From: Corynebacterium lactis
Lineage (GTDB): Bacteria > Actinomycetota > Actinomycetes > Mycobacteriales > Mycobacteriaceae
Reading direction: 5' to 3'
Length of the DNA: 64,000 nucleotides
Assembly: GCF_900519355.1 (NCBI RefSeq)
Contig: NZ_ULHE01000007.1
Location: 25,877 to 89,876, forward strand
Below are positions 50,950 to 59,927 of this stretch, in pieces. A model generated the notes under the pieces. The model made no database searches. It saw only the letters and a program-made list of their open reading frames with translations, and was not told where the DNA came from. The position numbers and the translations under genes are program-made. Position 1 is the stretch's first letter. Every line of letters begins with the position of its first letter.

Positions 50950-52344
50950 TTAGCCTTGGCTCGCCTGTCGGATATGCTGCCACAGGAAGTCGGCGGCCGG
51001 CTTGATATTGCCCACCAAAGTGAGCATGTGGTTTGCTCCAGTGCGCTGCAGCACGGGAGCCAGAGGGTCCTCGTAGTAGGACAGGTTCGTGCCAAGGGCC
51101 TGCCACTGATCGCGCAGCTCGCGGGCCTGTCCGACCGGAATCAGGTCATCGTGGGTGCCGTTGTATAGCAGCGTAGGCATGGATGGCTTGAAGGAGCCAA
51201 TCTTCTGGCGCTCGAGTTCGACCTTAAACTCCGGGTACTTTGCAATCATCTCCCCCAGGCTGATCCCATCCTTGGTCCACTCCCGGGTGCTGTGGAAGCC
51301 AAAAGCTGCCATGTCGCCACCGGCGCACATCTGGTGGGGTCGGTCGAGGTCCACCGCGGCCTTCGGGGTCATCTCGGCTGCATAGAGCGCTTCGCGCAGT
51401 TCAGGGTCCTTGTCCAGGATCGCAGAGAGCGACAGGGGGAGGACGCCGGTCAGTGAGGTGCCGTCAATCTTGTCAAGAACCTCGGTGAGGTTCGAGGGCA
51501 CTCCACCGGCAGCCGCGGCCACGATGTTGAGCTCGGGAGCATATACGGCGGCGCGCTCTGCGGCAGCCGCGGAGCCCGCGCCACCCTGGGAGTAGCCGTA
51601 CAGTGCAACCGGGGTCTGCGGGTTGCCGGAGAGCTCGACCGCAGCAGCGGCGCCGTCGAGAAGCGTCTGACCCGCGGTGATATTGTCCACGTACTCTTGG
51701 TGGCCATCCGAATTGCGGTGATGGTCAACCATGACAACGGCGGCACCCCGCTGAAGGTGCTCAAACAGGGGAAGGGCCTCGTATGGCGCGACCGCGTCCA
51801 CCGGGTTAATCGTAATTTGAAGGCCCGTCTGGAGTGCTAGCGAAGGATCGCACTTCTCGGCGCCGCCCTGCGTGCCTGGGGAAATTGCGACGATTGGCCG
51901 GGGGCCTGGGCCCGTCCACGGGACGTTCGGCTCGACGTAAATTCCACTGTCCACTGAAGGACGGGAAAGCGAATCCGTGGAGTTGTAGGTGATTCGGGAT
52001 GCCTTGACGTTCCACAGTTGGCTGTTGAGGAGAAGCTGAACTGGCTCGTTAGTGACAATAGTGCCGGCATTGGCGCTACGCTGAGGAGTCTTCGGCGCAT
52101 GGGTGAGAGGGGACTTCGCGAAGAGCGCGGCGATCTGGTCCCGGGTGGGGGTGTTTGCGGGCGCAGGTGCAGGGTTGGCTTCAGGGGCCGCTGGAATTCC
52201 GAAGCTGCCAGCACTGCCGGGGGTCGCAAAAGCGGCATTGGCTGGTGATGCTACGACGGAACCGCCAAAGAAGATGCTGAGTGCGCCAGTTAGGGCGAGG
52301 CTGGTGCGAATAATGCGGCGTGTGCCGGGCTGAATTTTGTTCAT
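50950..52344 (-). CDS. Secreted lipase/esterase
   Basis: Alpha/beta-hydrolase of the secretory lipase (LIP) family, exported by Sec. The 464-residue protein has a signal peptide (RRIIRTSLALTGALSIFFGG, cleavage probably after SPANA). A Pro/Ala-rich linker and the catalytic domain follow: VAISPGTQGG, nucleophile Ser in LYGYSQGGAGS, Asp in NGTHDDLIPV, His in GANHMLTLVG. It probably releases fatty acids from host lipids. Codon use is less G+C-rich than in its neighbours. It separates cobN from the other cob genes, suggesting insertion. Confidence 0.92.
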   Translation of the reverse strand: MNKIQPGTRRIIRTSLALTGALSIFFGGSVVASPANAAFATPGSAGSFGIPAAPEANPAPAPANTPTRDQIAALFAKSPLTHAPKTPQRSANAGTIVTNEPVQLLLNSQLWNVKASRITYNSTDSLSRPSVDSGIYVEPNVPWTGPGPRPIVAISPGTQGGAEKCDPSLALQTGLQITINPVDAVAPYEALPLFEHLQRGAAVVMVDHHRNSDGHQEYVDNITAGQTLLDGAAAAVELSGNPQTPVALYGYSQGGAGSAAAAERAAVYAPELNIVAAAAGGVPSNLTEVLDKIDGTSLTGVLPLSLSAILDKDPELREALYAAEMTPKAAVDLDRPHQMCAGGDMAAFGFHSTREWTKDGISLGEMIAKYPEFKVELERQKIGSFKPSMPTLLYNGTHDDLIPVGQARELRDQWQALGTNLSYYEDPLAPVLQRTGANHMLTLVGNIKPAADFLWQHIRQASQG

Positions 52345-52611
52345 GTGGAGTTTTCCAATCTGAGAAAAATCTAGATTGAATATATGTACCAAATAAACTT
52401 CATCATTTGGAACTAGACACAGTGAAAAAGTGGGGTTGGTGAAGAACGTACATCCCTTTATCGTCGCCTGCGTATAGTCCGTTTGGTTGGTTCCTGAGAC
52501 GCATTTATATTGGGGGCGAAAGGTCAACTGGGGTATCCAAACGGGTCGCATGAAACAGCCTATGGGCTAGAAATCACTATTTGTCCCGGGATCGGTACTG
52601 CTCACATTGCG

Positions 52612-52617
52612 TATTCT
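52612..52617 (+). promoter_or_regulatory. cobG -10 element, leaderless
   Basis: TATTCT followed by TGA lies seven bases before ATG 52625. The same TATTCTTGA string (53868-53876) precedes cobH at the same kind of distance, so both cob genes seem to have matching leaderless promoters. Confidence 0.45.
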
Positions 52618-52624
52618 TGAAACC

Positions 52625-53800
52625 ATGACTGCAACTGACAAAGGAACCCGTACTCGCCAGGACGGTTGCCCTGGTACTCGTAAGGTTCACCTAGCCGCTG
52701 ACGGCGCTATCGGCCGACTTCGCTTCCCAGGTGGTCTTTTGCCCGCCCCCGGATTTGCGGTACTCGCGGACCTCGCCGAGAACTTCGGCGACGGCGACAT
52801 CCACTTCACCTCTCGCGGCAACGTTCAAATTCGCGGAATCAGCCACGTAGGGGCCTTCGCGGATGCGGCTGAAGAGGAGAAACTCGTGCCCTCACCCGCG
52901 CATGACCGCGTGCGCAACATCATCCAGTCCCCTCTAACCGGGCGCGTCGGGGGTAAGGCAGACGTTTCCGACCTCGTCCAGGACTTCGACGCCGCTCTCA
53001 TCGCGCAGCCCTCTCTCGCAACATTGCCGGGGCGCACACTCATCGCTTTTGACGACGGACGCGGGGACGTCCTGGGTGAGCGCCCGGACGTCGGTGTCGT
53101 TGCTCATGATGACGACACCTTCGAGTTGATTCTCGGCGGCACGACCTCCGGCCTCGTAGTGTCCCGTGACGCGGTCGTCGACGCGCTTATCGCGACGGCG
53201 CTGACCTGGAATGACACCCGAGGAAGTGCATGGCGGATCGCGGAGGCGGGTGCTGCCGAGGAACTGCGCGCTGCCGTGGCAGAAAAGCTGGGCGAGCGCG
53301 CGGACCTGCGAGACCCCACTCCTGACCACGAGTTCGATGCCACCGCCGGCCTGTCCAAGCAGATCGGCTGGATTGACCAGCCAGACGGGCGAGTCAGCCT
53401 CGCAGCGGGCCTCCGCTTCGGCGTCCTGCCTGGCCGTCTCGCCCGCGCCATCGCGCACACGCAGGTGCCGGTGCACATCACGCCGTGGTACTCGCTGATC
53501 CTGCACGACCTCGACGAGGAGGTTGCGGAGCAGGTAGTGAAGGTTATGGCCCCCAACGGCCTGATCTTCGACCGCAAGTCCACCTGGCTGCGCGTCACCG
53601 CCTGCACCGGCCGCCCCGGCTGCCAGAAGTCTCTGGCCGACACGCGTGGCGACGCCTCGCACGCCATTGCGCAGGGGCGTCTGCCGGAGGGGCGCATCCA
53701 CTTCTCGGGTTGCGAGCGCCGCTGCGGCAAGCCGAAGGGCGGCTACATCGACTATCTCGCAACGGGCGATGGTGAGTACGAGGTCACCTCGGTGGATTAG
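52625..53800 (+). CDS. cobG: Precorrin-3B synthase
   Basis: Oxygen-dependent [4Fe-4S] enzyme of the aerobic cobalamin pathway. It hydroxylates precorrin-3A and sets up ring contraction by CobJ. The 391-residue protein belongs to the nitrite/sulfite reductase family. It has HFTSRGNVQIRG and the iron-sulfur cysteines in VTACTGRPGCQKSLAD and FSGCERRCGKPKG. It is shorter than a complete sulfite reductase, as usual for CobG. ATG 52625 is leaderless by the -10 position. Its presence, with CobN, shows that the oxygen-dependent route is used. Confidence 0.93.
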   Translation: MTATDKGTRTRQDGCPGTRKVHLAADGAIGRLRFPGGLLPAPGFAVLADLAENFGDGDIHFTSRGNVQIRGISHVGAFADAAEEEKLVPSPAHDRVRNIIQSPLTGRVGGKADVSDLVQDFDAALIAQPSLATLPGRTLIAFDDGRGDVLGERPDVGVVAHDDDTFELILGGTTSGLVVSRDAVVDALIATALTWNDTRGSAWRIAEAGAAEELRAAVAEKLGERADLRDPTPDHEFDATAGLSKQIGWIDQPDGRVSLAAGLRFGVLPGRLARAIAHTQVPVHITPWYSLILHDLDEEVAEQVVKVMAPNGLIFDRKSTWLRVTACTGRPGCQKSLADTRGDASHAIAQGRLPEGRIHFSGCERRCGKPKGGYIDYLATGDGEYEVTSVD

Positions 53801-53881
53801 CTAGCGGGCTGCTCCCCTGGGCTCCTCCCCCGGCATACCGCCTCCCGACAGGCCAGGCCACAACGACTATTCTTGAGTGCT

Positions 53882-54532
53882 ATGAAGCGCTTCGAATACA
53901 ACACGGATGGTGCGGACATCTACCGCAATTCTTTCTCCATCATCCGGTCGGAAAGTGACCTGGCCCGATTCGACGCCGACGAGGAGACCGTCGCCGTCCG
54001 CATGATCCACGCCGCGGGGCAGACGGACCTGGCCCGCGACATCGTCTTCTCCCCCGGCGCTGTGCTTTCCGCTCGCCGCGCGCTGGAGGCCGGAGCGCCG
54101 ATTTTTACCGACGTCAACATGATTGCGTCGGGCATCACGCGCAAGCGCCTGCCCGCCGATAACGACGTCGTGTGCCTGCTCAAAGACCCGCGCGTGCCGG
54201 ATCTCGCCCGGGAGCTTGGAACCACCCGCACCGCTGCGGCCGTCGAGTTGTGGCAGCCCCGGCTGGAGGGTGCCGTCGTAGCGATCGGTAACGCGCCGAC
54301 GGCCCTGTTCCACCTGCTCAACCGCATCAACGAGGGGTCTTTCCCCATGCCCGCTGCCATCCTCGCGATGCCCGTCGGTTTCGTCGGCGCGGCCGAGTCG
54401 AAGCAGGCCACCATTGATTCGGGCGCCGAGAACCCGGACCTGAAGTACATCACCGTCACCGGTCGCCGCGGCGGTTCCGCCATTACCTGCGCCGCGCTCA
54501 ACGCCATCGCCACCGCGAAGGAGATTCTGTAA
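53882..54532 (+). CDS. cobH: Precorrin-8X methylmutase
   Basis: Moves the C11 methyl group to C12, forming hydrogenobyrinate. The 216-residue protein has SFSIIRSESDLARFD, the catalytic His in VRMIHAAGQTDLARD, and FTDVNMIASGI. It ends ITCAALNAIATAKEIL. ATG 53882 follows TATTCT eight bases earlier, so it is probably leaderless. The stop codon is immediately followed by the ATG of cobIJ. Confidence 0.95.
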   Translation: MKRFEYNTDGADIYRNSFSIIRSESDLARFDADEETVAVRMIHAAGQTDLARDIVFSPGAVLSARRALEAGAPIFTDVNMIASGITRKRLPADNDVVCLLKDPRVPDLARELGTTRTAAAVELWQPRLEGAVVAIGNAPTALFHLLNRINEGSFPMPAAILAMPVGFVGAAESKQATIDSGAENPDLKYITVTGRRGGSAITCAALNAIATAKEIL

Positions 54533-56209
54533 ATGACGTCCGATACTTCCACCGCATCGCAGGTCCCGTCGGCACTTGGCGCCGCGGCGGGACACCTCTA
54601 CGGGGTCGGGCTCGGCCCCGGCGACGCGGGTCTGATTACCCTGCGTGGCGGCGAGCTGATCCGCACCGCAGACGTCATCGCCTACCATTCCGGTACCCAC
54701 GGGCGGTCGACGGCGCGCGCTATCGCGGCTGACCTGATTGATTCCCGCGACGTCGCCCCCATTGAGGAACAGCTTCGCTACCCGGTCACCGTCGGCAAGC
54801 CCGACGACTACGGGGAGCAGATGGCGAGCTTCTACGCGGAGGCTGCGGCCACGCTCAGCGAGCACCTGTCGCACGGGCGCAGCGTCGCCGTGCTCTCGCT
54901 GGGCGACCCGATGCTCTACAGCTCCTACCAGCACCTGCACCACGCGCTGGCAAGTCACTTCCCCGCCACCATCGTCCCGGGCGTGGCCAGCATCAACGCC
55001 GCGTCCGCGGAAATTGCCCGCCCGCTGGCGGAGGCCACCGAAATTCTCTCCGTCGTCCCGGCCACTGCGTCGCCCGAGCGCATCAGGGCGGCGGTCGCGG
55101 CGTCCGACTGCGTCGTGTTCATGAAGCTCGGCCGCCACGTCGAGGCGGTCCGCGAAGCGCTGCGCGAGGCAGGGATGCTGGACCGCGCGTGGGTCGTCGA
55201 GCGCGCCACCATGGAGGGCGCGAAGTCCTACCCGCTTGCCGACGCCAACCCGGATACCGTGCCCTACTTCGCGGTGGCGGTCGTGTCCTCGGCGGTTTAC
55301 GGCTCCGCATCCAGCCTGTCGCACGCCGCGGACGAGGCCGTGGCGACGAGCCTGTCCCGGGCGACGGCGTCCGCCGGCGCAACCGGTGCCGATTCCCATG
55401 ACGCCCAGGCCGGTGCGTCCGCCGAGCAGCCGCTCGGCGAGGTCGTCGTCGTGGGGCTCGGCCCCGGCGCGGAGCGCTGGACCACCCCGGAGGTCACCGA
55501 GGAGCTGGCGCGGGCAACCGACATCGTGGGCTACTCCACCTACGTCAACCGGGTGCCCGAGCGCGCCGGGCAGCGCCGCCACCTCTCCGACAACCGCGTC
55601 GAGGCCGAGCGCGCGACCATGGCCCTGGACATCGCCCGCCGCGGTGGCCGGGTCGCGGTGGTCAGCTCCGGCGACCCGGGAGTCTTCGCCATGGCCGCGG
55701 CCGTGCTGGAGGTCGCCAACGACCCGGTGTGGAAGGACATCCCCGTCCGCGTCGTCCCCGGCATGACGGCTGCCCAGGCCGTCGCGAGCCGGGTCGGCGC
55801 CCCGCTGGGCCACGACTTTGCGATGCTGAGCCTGTCGGATCGGTTGAAGCCGTGGGATGTCGTCGAAAAGCGGCTGCGGGCGGTGGCCGGGGCGGACATG
55901 GCCTTCGCGGTCTACAACCCCGCTTCGAAGTCGCGCAGGTGGCAGATTCGGGAGCTGCGCGCGCTAATGCTGGAGTACCGGGACCCGAAGACCCCGGTGA
56001 TTGTGGCCCGTGCGGTCGGGTCTGATCAGGAAAACGTCACCGTAACCACCCTGGCCGAGTTCGACCCGGACATGGTGGACATGCGGACAATGGTGATTAT
56101 GGGCTCCTCATCGACGGTTGCCTACCGGGCCGGCGGGACGACCCGCGTCTACACCGCCCGCCACTATGGCGAGGGCGGCACAAGCGGCACGGGTGAGCTG
56201 CTGGCCTAA
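54533..56209 (+). CDS. cobIJ: Fused precorrin-2 C20- and precorrin-3B C17-methyltransferase
   Basis: Two SAM-dependent tetrapyrrole methylases in one 558-residue protein. CobI occupies residues about 15-260 (HLYGVGLGPGDAGLITLRGGEL, LSLGDPMLYSSYQHL) and methylates C20. CobJ occupies about 300-550 (VVVGLGPGAERWTTPEV, VVSSGDPGVFAMAAAVLEV, VVPGMTAAQAVASRVGAP) and methylates C17 with ring contraction. The Ala/Asp/Ser linker is about 45 residues. The fusion is the usual form in actinobacteria. The ATG is adjacent to the cobH stop, so they are co-translated. Confidence 0.95.
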   Translation: MTSDTSTASQVPSALGAAAGHLYGVGLGPGDAGLITLRGGELIRTADVIAYHSGTHGRSTARAIAADLIDSRDVAPIEEQLRYPVTVGKPDDYGEQMASFYAEAAATLSEHLSHGRSVAVLSLGDPMLYSSYQHLHHALASHFPATIVPGVASINAASAEIARPLAEATEILSVVPATASPERIRAAVAASDCVVFMKLGRHVEAVREALREAGMLDRAWVVERATMEGAKSYPLADANPDTVPYFAVAVVSSAVYGSASSLSHAADEAVATSLSRATASAGATGADSHDAQAGASAEQPLGEVVVVGLGPGAERWTTPEVTEELARATDIVGYSTYVNRVPERAGQRRHLSDNRVEAERATMALDIARRGGRVAVVSSGDPGVFAMAAAVLEVANDPVWKDIPVRVVPGMTAAQAVASRVGAPLGHDFAMLSLSDRLKPWDVVEKRLRAVAGADMAFAVYNPASKSRRWQIRELRALMLEYRDPKTPVIVARAVGSDQENVTVTTLAEFDPDMVDMRTMVIMGSSSTVAYRAGGTTRVYTARHYGEGGTSGTGELLA

Positions 56210-56259
56210 GTAACCCGCGCAGGGCTGGCAAGCCGGTCTAAGCGGCCGGCCTCCACGCC

Positions 56260-57000
56260 CTAGGCGCGGCGGATGACCGCGTTATAGGCCTCGTCGACGT
56301 CGGTCGCGACGATGGCGATGTCGGCGCCCGGCAGCTGCGGGCGCTGCACCATCACGACCGGCTTCTTCAGGTCGCGGGCGGCCTCAATCTTGGCGTAAGT
56401 CGCGGCGCCGCCGGAGTTCTTGGTTACCACGCAGTCGACGGCGTAGTCGCGCATGATCTTGCGCTCGCCGGCGACGTCGTACGGGCCCCGCGAGAGCACC
56501 ACGGTGCGGTTCTTCGGCAGGGGCGGTGCGGGCTTTTCGACGCAGCGAATCAGGTAGCGTCCCCGGGAATCCCCGGCAAACGCCGCGAGCTGCTGGCGCC
56601 CGATGGTCAGAAACGGGCTGGAGAACCGATCCGATACCACCGCGGCGGCCTCGGCCATCGAGGCGACCTCGATCCAGTTGTCGCCCTGCTGCTTCTCCCA
56701 AGCGGGCCGGTGCAGCGCGACCAGGGGCAGGCCCGTGGCGCGGGCGGCCTCGGCCGCCGACTCGCTGATCTTCTCCGCGTAGGGGTGCGTGGCGTCAATG
56801 ATGACCTCGGTGGCATCAGAAATCAGCCACTTCGCCAGCCCCGCCGGGCCTCCGAAGCCGCCGATGCGGACGCTGCCGACGGGCAGCTTCGGCTCGGAGA
56901 CGCGCCCCGCCAGCGAGGAGGTCACGAACCATCCGGCGTCGACAAGCTTCTTGGCAAGCGCACGGGCCTCTCCCGTCCCACCCAGGATTAGTGCGCGCAT
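56260..57000 (-). CDS. cobK: Precorrin-6A reductase
   Basis: NADPH-dependent reduction of the corrin macrocycle. The 246-residue protein begins MRALILGGTGEARALAKKL, the CobK/CbiJ signature. It includes VIIDATHPYAEKISESAAEAA and VTKNSGGAATYAKIEAAR. ATG 57000 is the family-like start; it overlaps the end of cobM by 13 bases, so the pair is translationally coupled. Convergent with cobIJ. Confidence 0.94.
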   Translation of the reverse strand: MRALILGGTGEARALAKKLVDAGWFVTSSLAGRVSEPKLPVGSVRIGGFGGPAGLAKWLISDATEVIIDATHPYAEKISESAAEAARATGLPLVALHRPAWEKQQGDNWIEVASMAEAAAVVSDRFSSPFLTIGRQQLAAFAGDSRGRYLIRCVEKPAPPLPKNRTVVLSRGPYDVAGERKIMRDYAVDCVVTKNSGGAATYAKIEAARDLKKPVVMVQRPQLPGADIAIVATDVDEAYNAVIRRA

Positions 57001-57761
57001 GGGATCGTCCGTCCGTGCTCGTCGCGGGGGCGGTCGTCGCTGTAGAGGAAGCTGTCCGGGAAGGCCTCGGCCGTGAGCACCTTGCCGACGATAATCACGG
57101 CGGTGCGGGTCACGCCTGCGTCCTTGACCTGCTGCGCGATGTCCGCCAGAGTGCCGCGGAGGATGACCTCCTCCGGGCGGGAGGCAAACGCGACGACGGC
57201 GACGGGGCCGTGCTCGCCGTAGTGCGGCTGGAGCTCGGCGACGACCCGGTCGATATCGTGGGCGGCCAGGTGGATGCACAGGGTGGCGCCGGTGGCGCCG
57301 AAGTTGGCCAGGGTCTCCCCTTCCGGCATCGCGGAGGCTCGGCCCGAGATGCGGGTCAGGACCACGGACTGGCCGACGGTCGGCACTGTTAGCTCGTGGC
57401 CGAGCGCCGCGGCGGCCGCGGAGAACGACGCCACGCCGGGGACGATCTCGTAGTCGATGCCGCGCTCGCTGAGGCGGCGGACCTGCTCGGCCAGCGCCGA
57501 CCACACCGACGGGTCGCCGGACTGCAGGCGGGCGACGTCCTTGCCCTCGGCGTGGGCCCTCTCGATTGTTTCGACAATCGTGTCGAGCGGCATGCGCGCG
57601 GTGTTAATGACCTCGGCGCCCTCGGGGCAGTTCTCCAGCACCTCCGGCGGGACGATCGAGCCCGCGTACAGGCACACCGGGCAGGTGCGAATGAGGCGGT
57701 CGGCGCGCAGCGTCAGAAGGTCTGCGGCGCCGGGGCCGGCACCGATGAAGTAAACGGTCAA
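56988..57761 (-). CDS. cobM: Precorrin-4 C11-methyltransferase
   Basis: SAM-dependent methylation at C11. The 257-residue protein has the tetrapyrrole methylase motifs VYFIGAGPGAADLLTLRA, VARLQSGDPSVWSALAEQV and VPGVASFSAAAAALGHELT, diagnostic of CobM/CbiF. It starts with TTG at 57761; the start matches the family's short N-terminus. It overlaps cobK. Confidence 0.95.
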   Translation of the reverse strand: MTVYFIGAGPGAADLLTLRADRLIRTCPVCLYAGSIVPPEVLENCPEGAEVINTARMPLDTIVETIERAHAEGKDVARLQSGDPSVWSALAEQVRRLSERGIDYEIVPGVASFSAAAAALGHELTVPTVGQSVVLTRISGRASAMPEGETLANFGATGATLCIHLAAHDIDRVVAELQPHYGEHGPVAVVAFASRPEEVILRGTLADIAQQVKDAGVTRTAVIIVGKVLTAEAFPDSFLYSDDRPRDEHGRTIPCAH

Positions 57762-57821
57762 GGCTTGTCACTAGTCCTTTTCAAGAAATCAATGAGGTCT
57801 ATGGAACTCGATTGTACGAAC

Positions 57822-59102
57822 TTACGCCCGTGGCTTGTCGGCGACCCACTGCACCACGGGCAGCGCGGGGCGCCACGCCGTGAAATGGCCGACGGCGCCC
57901 GCCCGCTCCACCGACAGTCGCGTGACGGAGCCGCCGAGGCGACGCCGGGCCTCCCACAACAGCGCCTCGGACTCCAGCGTCACCGTATTCGCCACGATTC
58001 TCCCGCCCGGCGCCAGCGCCTCCCAGCAGCGGTCGATCATGCCCGGTGCGGTCAGCCCGCCGCCGATGAAGATGGCGTCCGGGCGGGCCTTGCTCTCGCC
58101 GAGCACCTCTGGGGCGTCTCCGTGGAAGACGGTGACATTGCCCGACAGCGCCGAGGCGTTCTCCCGGATCCGGCCGACGCGCTCGGCGCTGCGCTCGAAG
58201 ACTTCCGCGACGCCGCCGTGGCGTGCCCACTCGATGCCGATGGAGCCGGTGCCGCCGCCGACGTCCCACAGCAGCGCGCCCGGCCGCGGGTCGAGCGCCG
58301 CCACCGTCATCTGCCGGATCGGCGCCTTGGTTAGCTGCCCGTCCGTGATGAAGTCCTCGTCACCCAGCCAACCGCGCCAGCCGCGTTCGCTTTCCGACGG
58401 CTCCACCGCCAGCACCGTCAGATCCCCGGCAGGCCGTGGCGGGGCGGCGACGGTGCCGGTGGCGACGGACTCGGTGAGCCCTAGCTCGCGAGCCCGCTGC
58501 CCACGCCCGCCGAGATTGGTCAGTGCGGTCAGTTTCGTGTCGGGACGGTCCGAGAGCACCTCGGCGACGTCGGCGACGGAGTCGGCGCTGCGGCACAGCA
58601 CCAGGAAGCGTCGCCCGGCATCGGCCAGGGGAACGACGCGCGCGGCACCCTCCACGCCGGGCGCGCCGGTCACCAGCGATACCACCGGCGTCGAGTCCAG
58701 GGGCCAGCCGAGGTACGCGCAGGCCAGCGACGCCGAGGATGCCGCGGGGATGACCTCCACGGCACCGCGGCCAAGTTCCCGCACCAGCGAGGAACCGATG
58801 CCGTGGAACATGGGGTCGCCGCTGCCGATCACCACGTCCGTGGCAGGGTCGATGTCGGCGAGCGTGGCGGCCCAGTTTCGCCAAAACTTCGGGGGCCAGG
58901 GCGTGAGGGCCGAGAACGTGCCGTCGTCAAGCAGGGCGAGCTGGCGCGGCGAGCCGATAATGCGGCGGGCGGAGCGCAGAGCGGCCAGCGCGCGGGGGCT
59001 CAGCCCCTCGGCGCCGTCGCAGCCGATGCCGACTACCCGGAGTTGTGGCGTTGAGTCCTGAGCGGAAGCCGTTGCGGAGGCGTCGCCGGTGGGGGTGCTC
59101 AT
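57822..59102 (-). CDS. cobL: Precorrin-6Y C5,15-methyltransferase (decarboxylating)
   Basis: Bifunctional methylase. The N-terminal CbiE-like domain (about 20-215: LRVVGIGCDGAEGLSPRALA, VIGSGDPMFHGIGSSLVREL) methylates C5 and the C-terminal CbiT-like domain (about 235-426: LLWDVGGGTGSIGIEWAR, DAIFIGGGLTAPGMIDRCWE) methylates C15 and decarboxylates. The 426-residue length is normal. Its ATG overlaps the stop of the SDR gene (ATGA), and cobM starts 60 bases after it. Confidence 0.95.
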   Translation of the reverse strand: MSTPTGDASATASAQDSTPQLRVVGIGCDGAEGLSPRALAALRSARRIIGSPRQLALLDDGTFSALTPWPPKFWRNWAATLADIDPATDVVIGSGDPMFHGIGSSLVRELGRGAVEVIPAASSASLACAYLGWPLDSTPVVSLVTGAPGVEGAARVVPLADAGRRFLVLCRSADSVADVAEVLSDRPDTKLTALTNLGGRGQRARELGLTESVATGTVAAPPRPAGDLTVLAVEPSESERGWRGWLGDEDFITDGQLTKAPIRQMTVAALDPRPGALLWDVGGGTGSIGIEWARHGGVAEVFERSAERVGRIRENASALSGNVTVFHGDAPEVLGESKARPDAIFIGGGLTAPGMIDRCWEALAPGGRIVANTVTLESEALLWEARRRLGGSVTRLSVERAGAVGHFTAWRPALPVVQWVADKPRA

Positions 59103-59863
59103 CGGGGCATCTTCCTCCAGATCCAGCGCGGCGTGAAGGTGGTGGCGAACGCCAGCAGGGCCAGCTTCCGCGGCACCCAGACCTGGGCCTTGCGGCCGTC
59201 GAAGGCGGTGACGGCGGCCTCGGCGACCTCCTCCGGGCGCGAGGACATCGGCGCGGGCTTCATGCCCTCGGTCATGCGGCCGATGACGAAGCCCGGGCGC
59301 ACGATGGTCAGCTGGATGGAGCTGCCGTGGAGGCGGTCCTGCAGTCCCTGCAGGAACCCGTCCAAGCCGGCCTTGGCGGAGCCGTAGACGTAGTTCGAGC
59401 GGCGCACGCGGGCGCCAGCGATGGAGGAAAACGCCATGATGCGCCCGGCCACGCCGTCGCGGGGCTTCAGCGCGCCGGAGGCGATGTCGGCCTCCATACG
59501 GGCGACGATTTCGGTGATAATCGATGCCTGCGCCGTGAAGTCGGTGTGGATTGTCTGCGCTGCGGCCTCACCGGAGACTTCGCACGCGTCCTGGTTGCCC
59601 AGAATGCCGAAGGCGACAATCACAGTGTCGACTGGGCCGTTGCTCCACGCTTGCTCCACGAAGGGGCGGTGCGAGGAGAGGTCGTCGGCCTCGAAGTAGA
59701 GCCTGTGCACGGCGACCGCGCCGCCGTCGATAAGCCTCCCCGCAATGCCGTCGAGTGCGTCCGTGCGGCGCGCCGCCAGCGTCACCGTGTTGTGATTGGC
59801 CAGGCGTGCGGCGACTTCCCCGCCGATTTCGCTGGTGGCACCCAGTACCAGTACGTGTCCCAT
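59099..59863 (-). CDS. Short-chain dehydrogenase, DprE2-like
   Basis: NAD(P)-dependent oxidoreductase of 254 residues: nucleotide-binding VLVLGATSEIGGEVAARLA, catalytic Ser in IMAFSSIAGARVRRS and Tyr/Lys in YVYGSAKAGLDGF. The overall pattern and C-terminus (RKLALLAFATTFTPRWIWR) resemble DprE2, the reductase of decaprenylphosphoryl-arabinose synthesis. A DprE1 partner is not in the window, so this may be a paralogue. Good ribosome binding site GGGGAGAGGAA. It is co-transcribed with cobL by overlap. Confidence 0.82.
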   Translation of the reverse strand: MGHVLVLGATSEIGGEVAARLANHNTVTLAARRTDALDGIAGRLIDGGAVAVHRLYFEADDLSSHRPFVEQAWSNGPVDTVIVAFGILGNQDACEVSGEAAAQTIHTDFTAQASIITEIVARMEADIASGALKPRDGVAGRIMAFSSIAGARVRRSNYVYGSAKAGLDGFLQGLQDRLHGSSIQLTIVRPGFVIGRMTEGMKPAPMSSRPEEVAEAAVTAFDGRKAQVWVPRKLALLAFATTFTPRWIWRKMPR

Positions 59864-59927
59864 TGATTCCTCTCCCCTTTTTGCAGTTGCCGGGTGGCCT
59901 GGCCTATTCGGCTGACCTGCTATACGC

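Noticed and set aside
53867..55813. A 648-codon minus-strand frame opposite cobH and cobIJ
   Set aside because: Antisense shadow of two well-recognised genes; no family resemblance.
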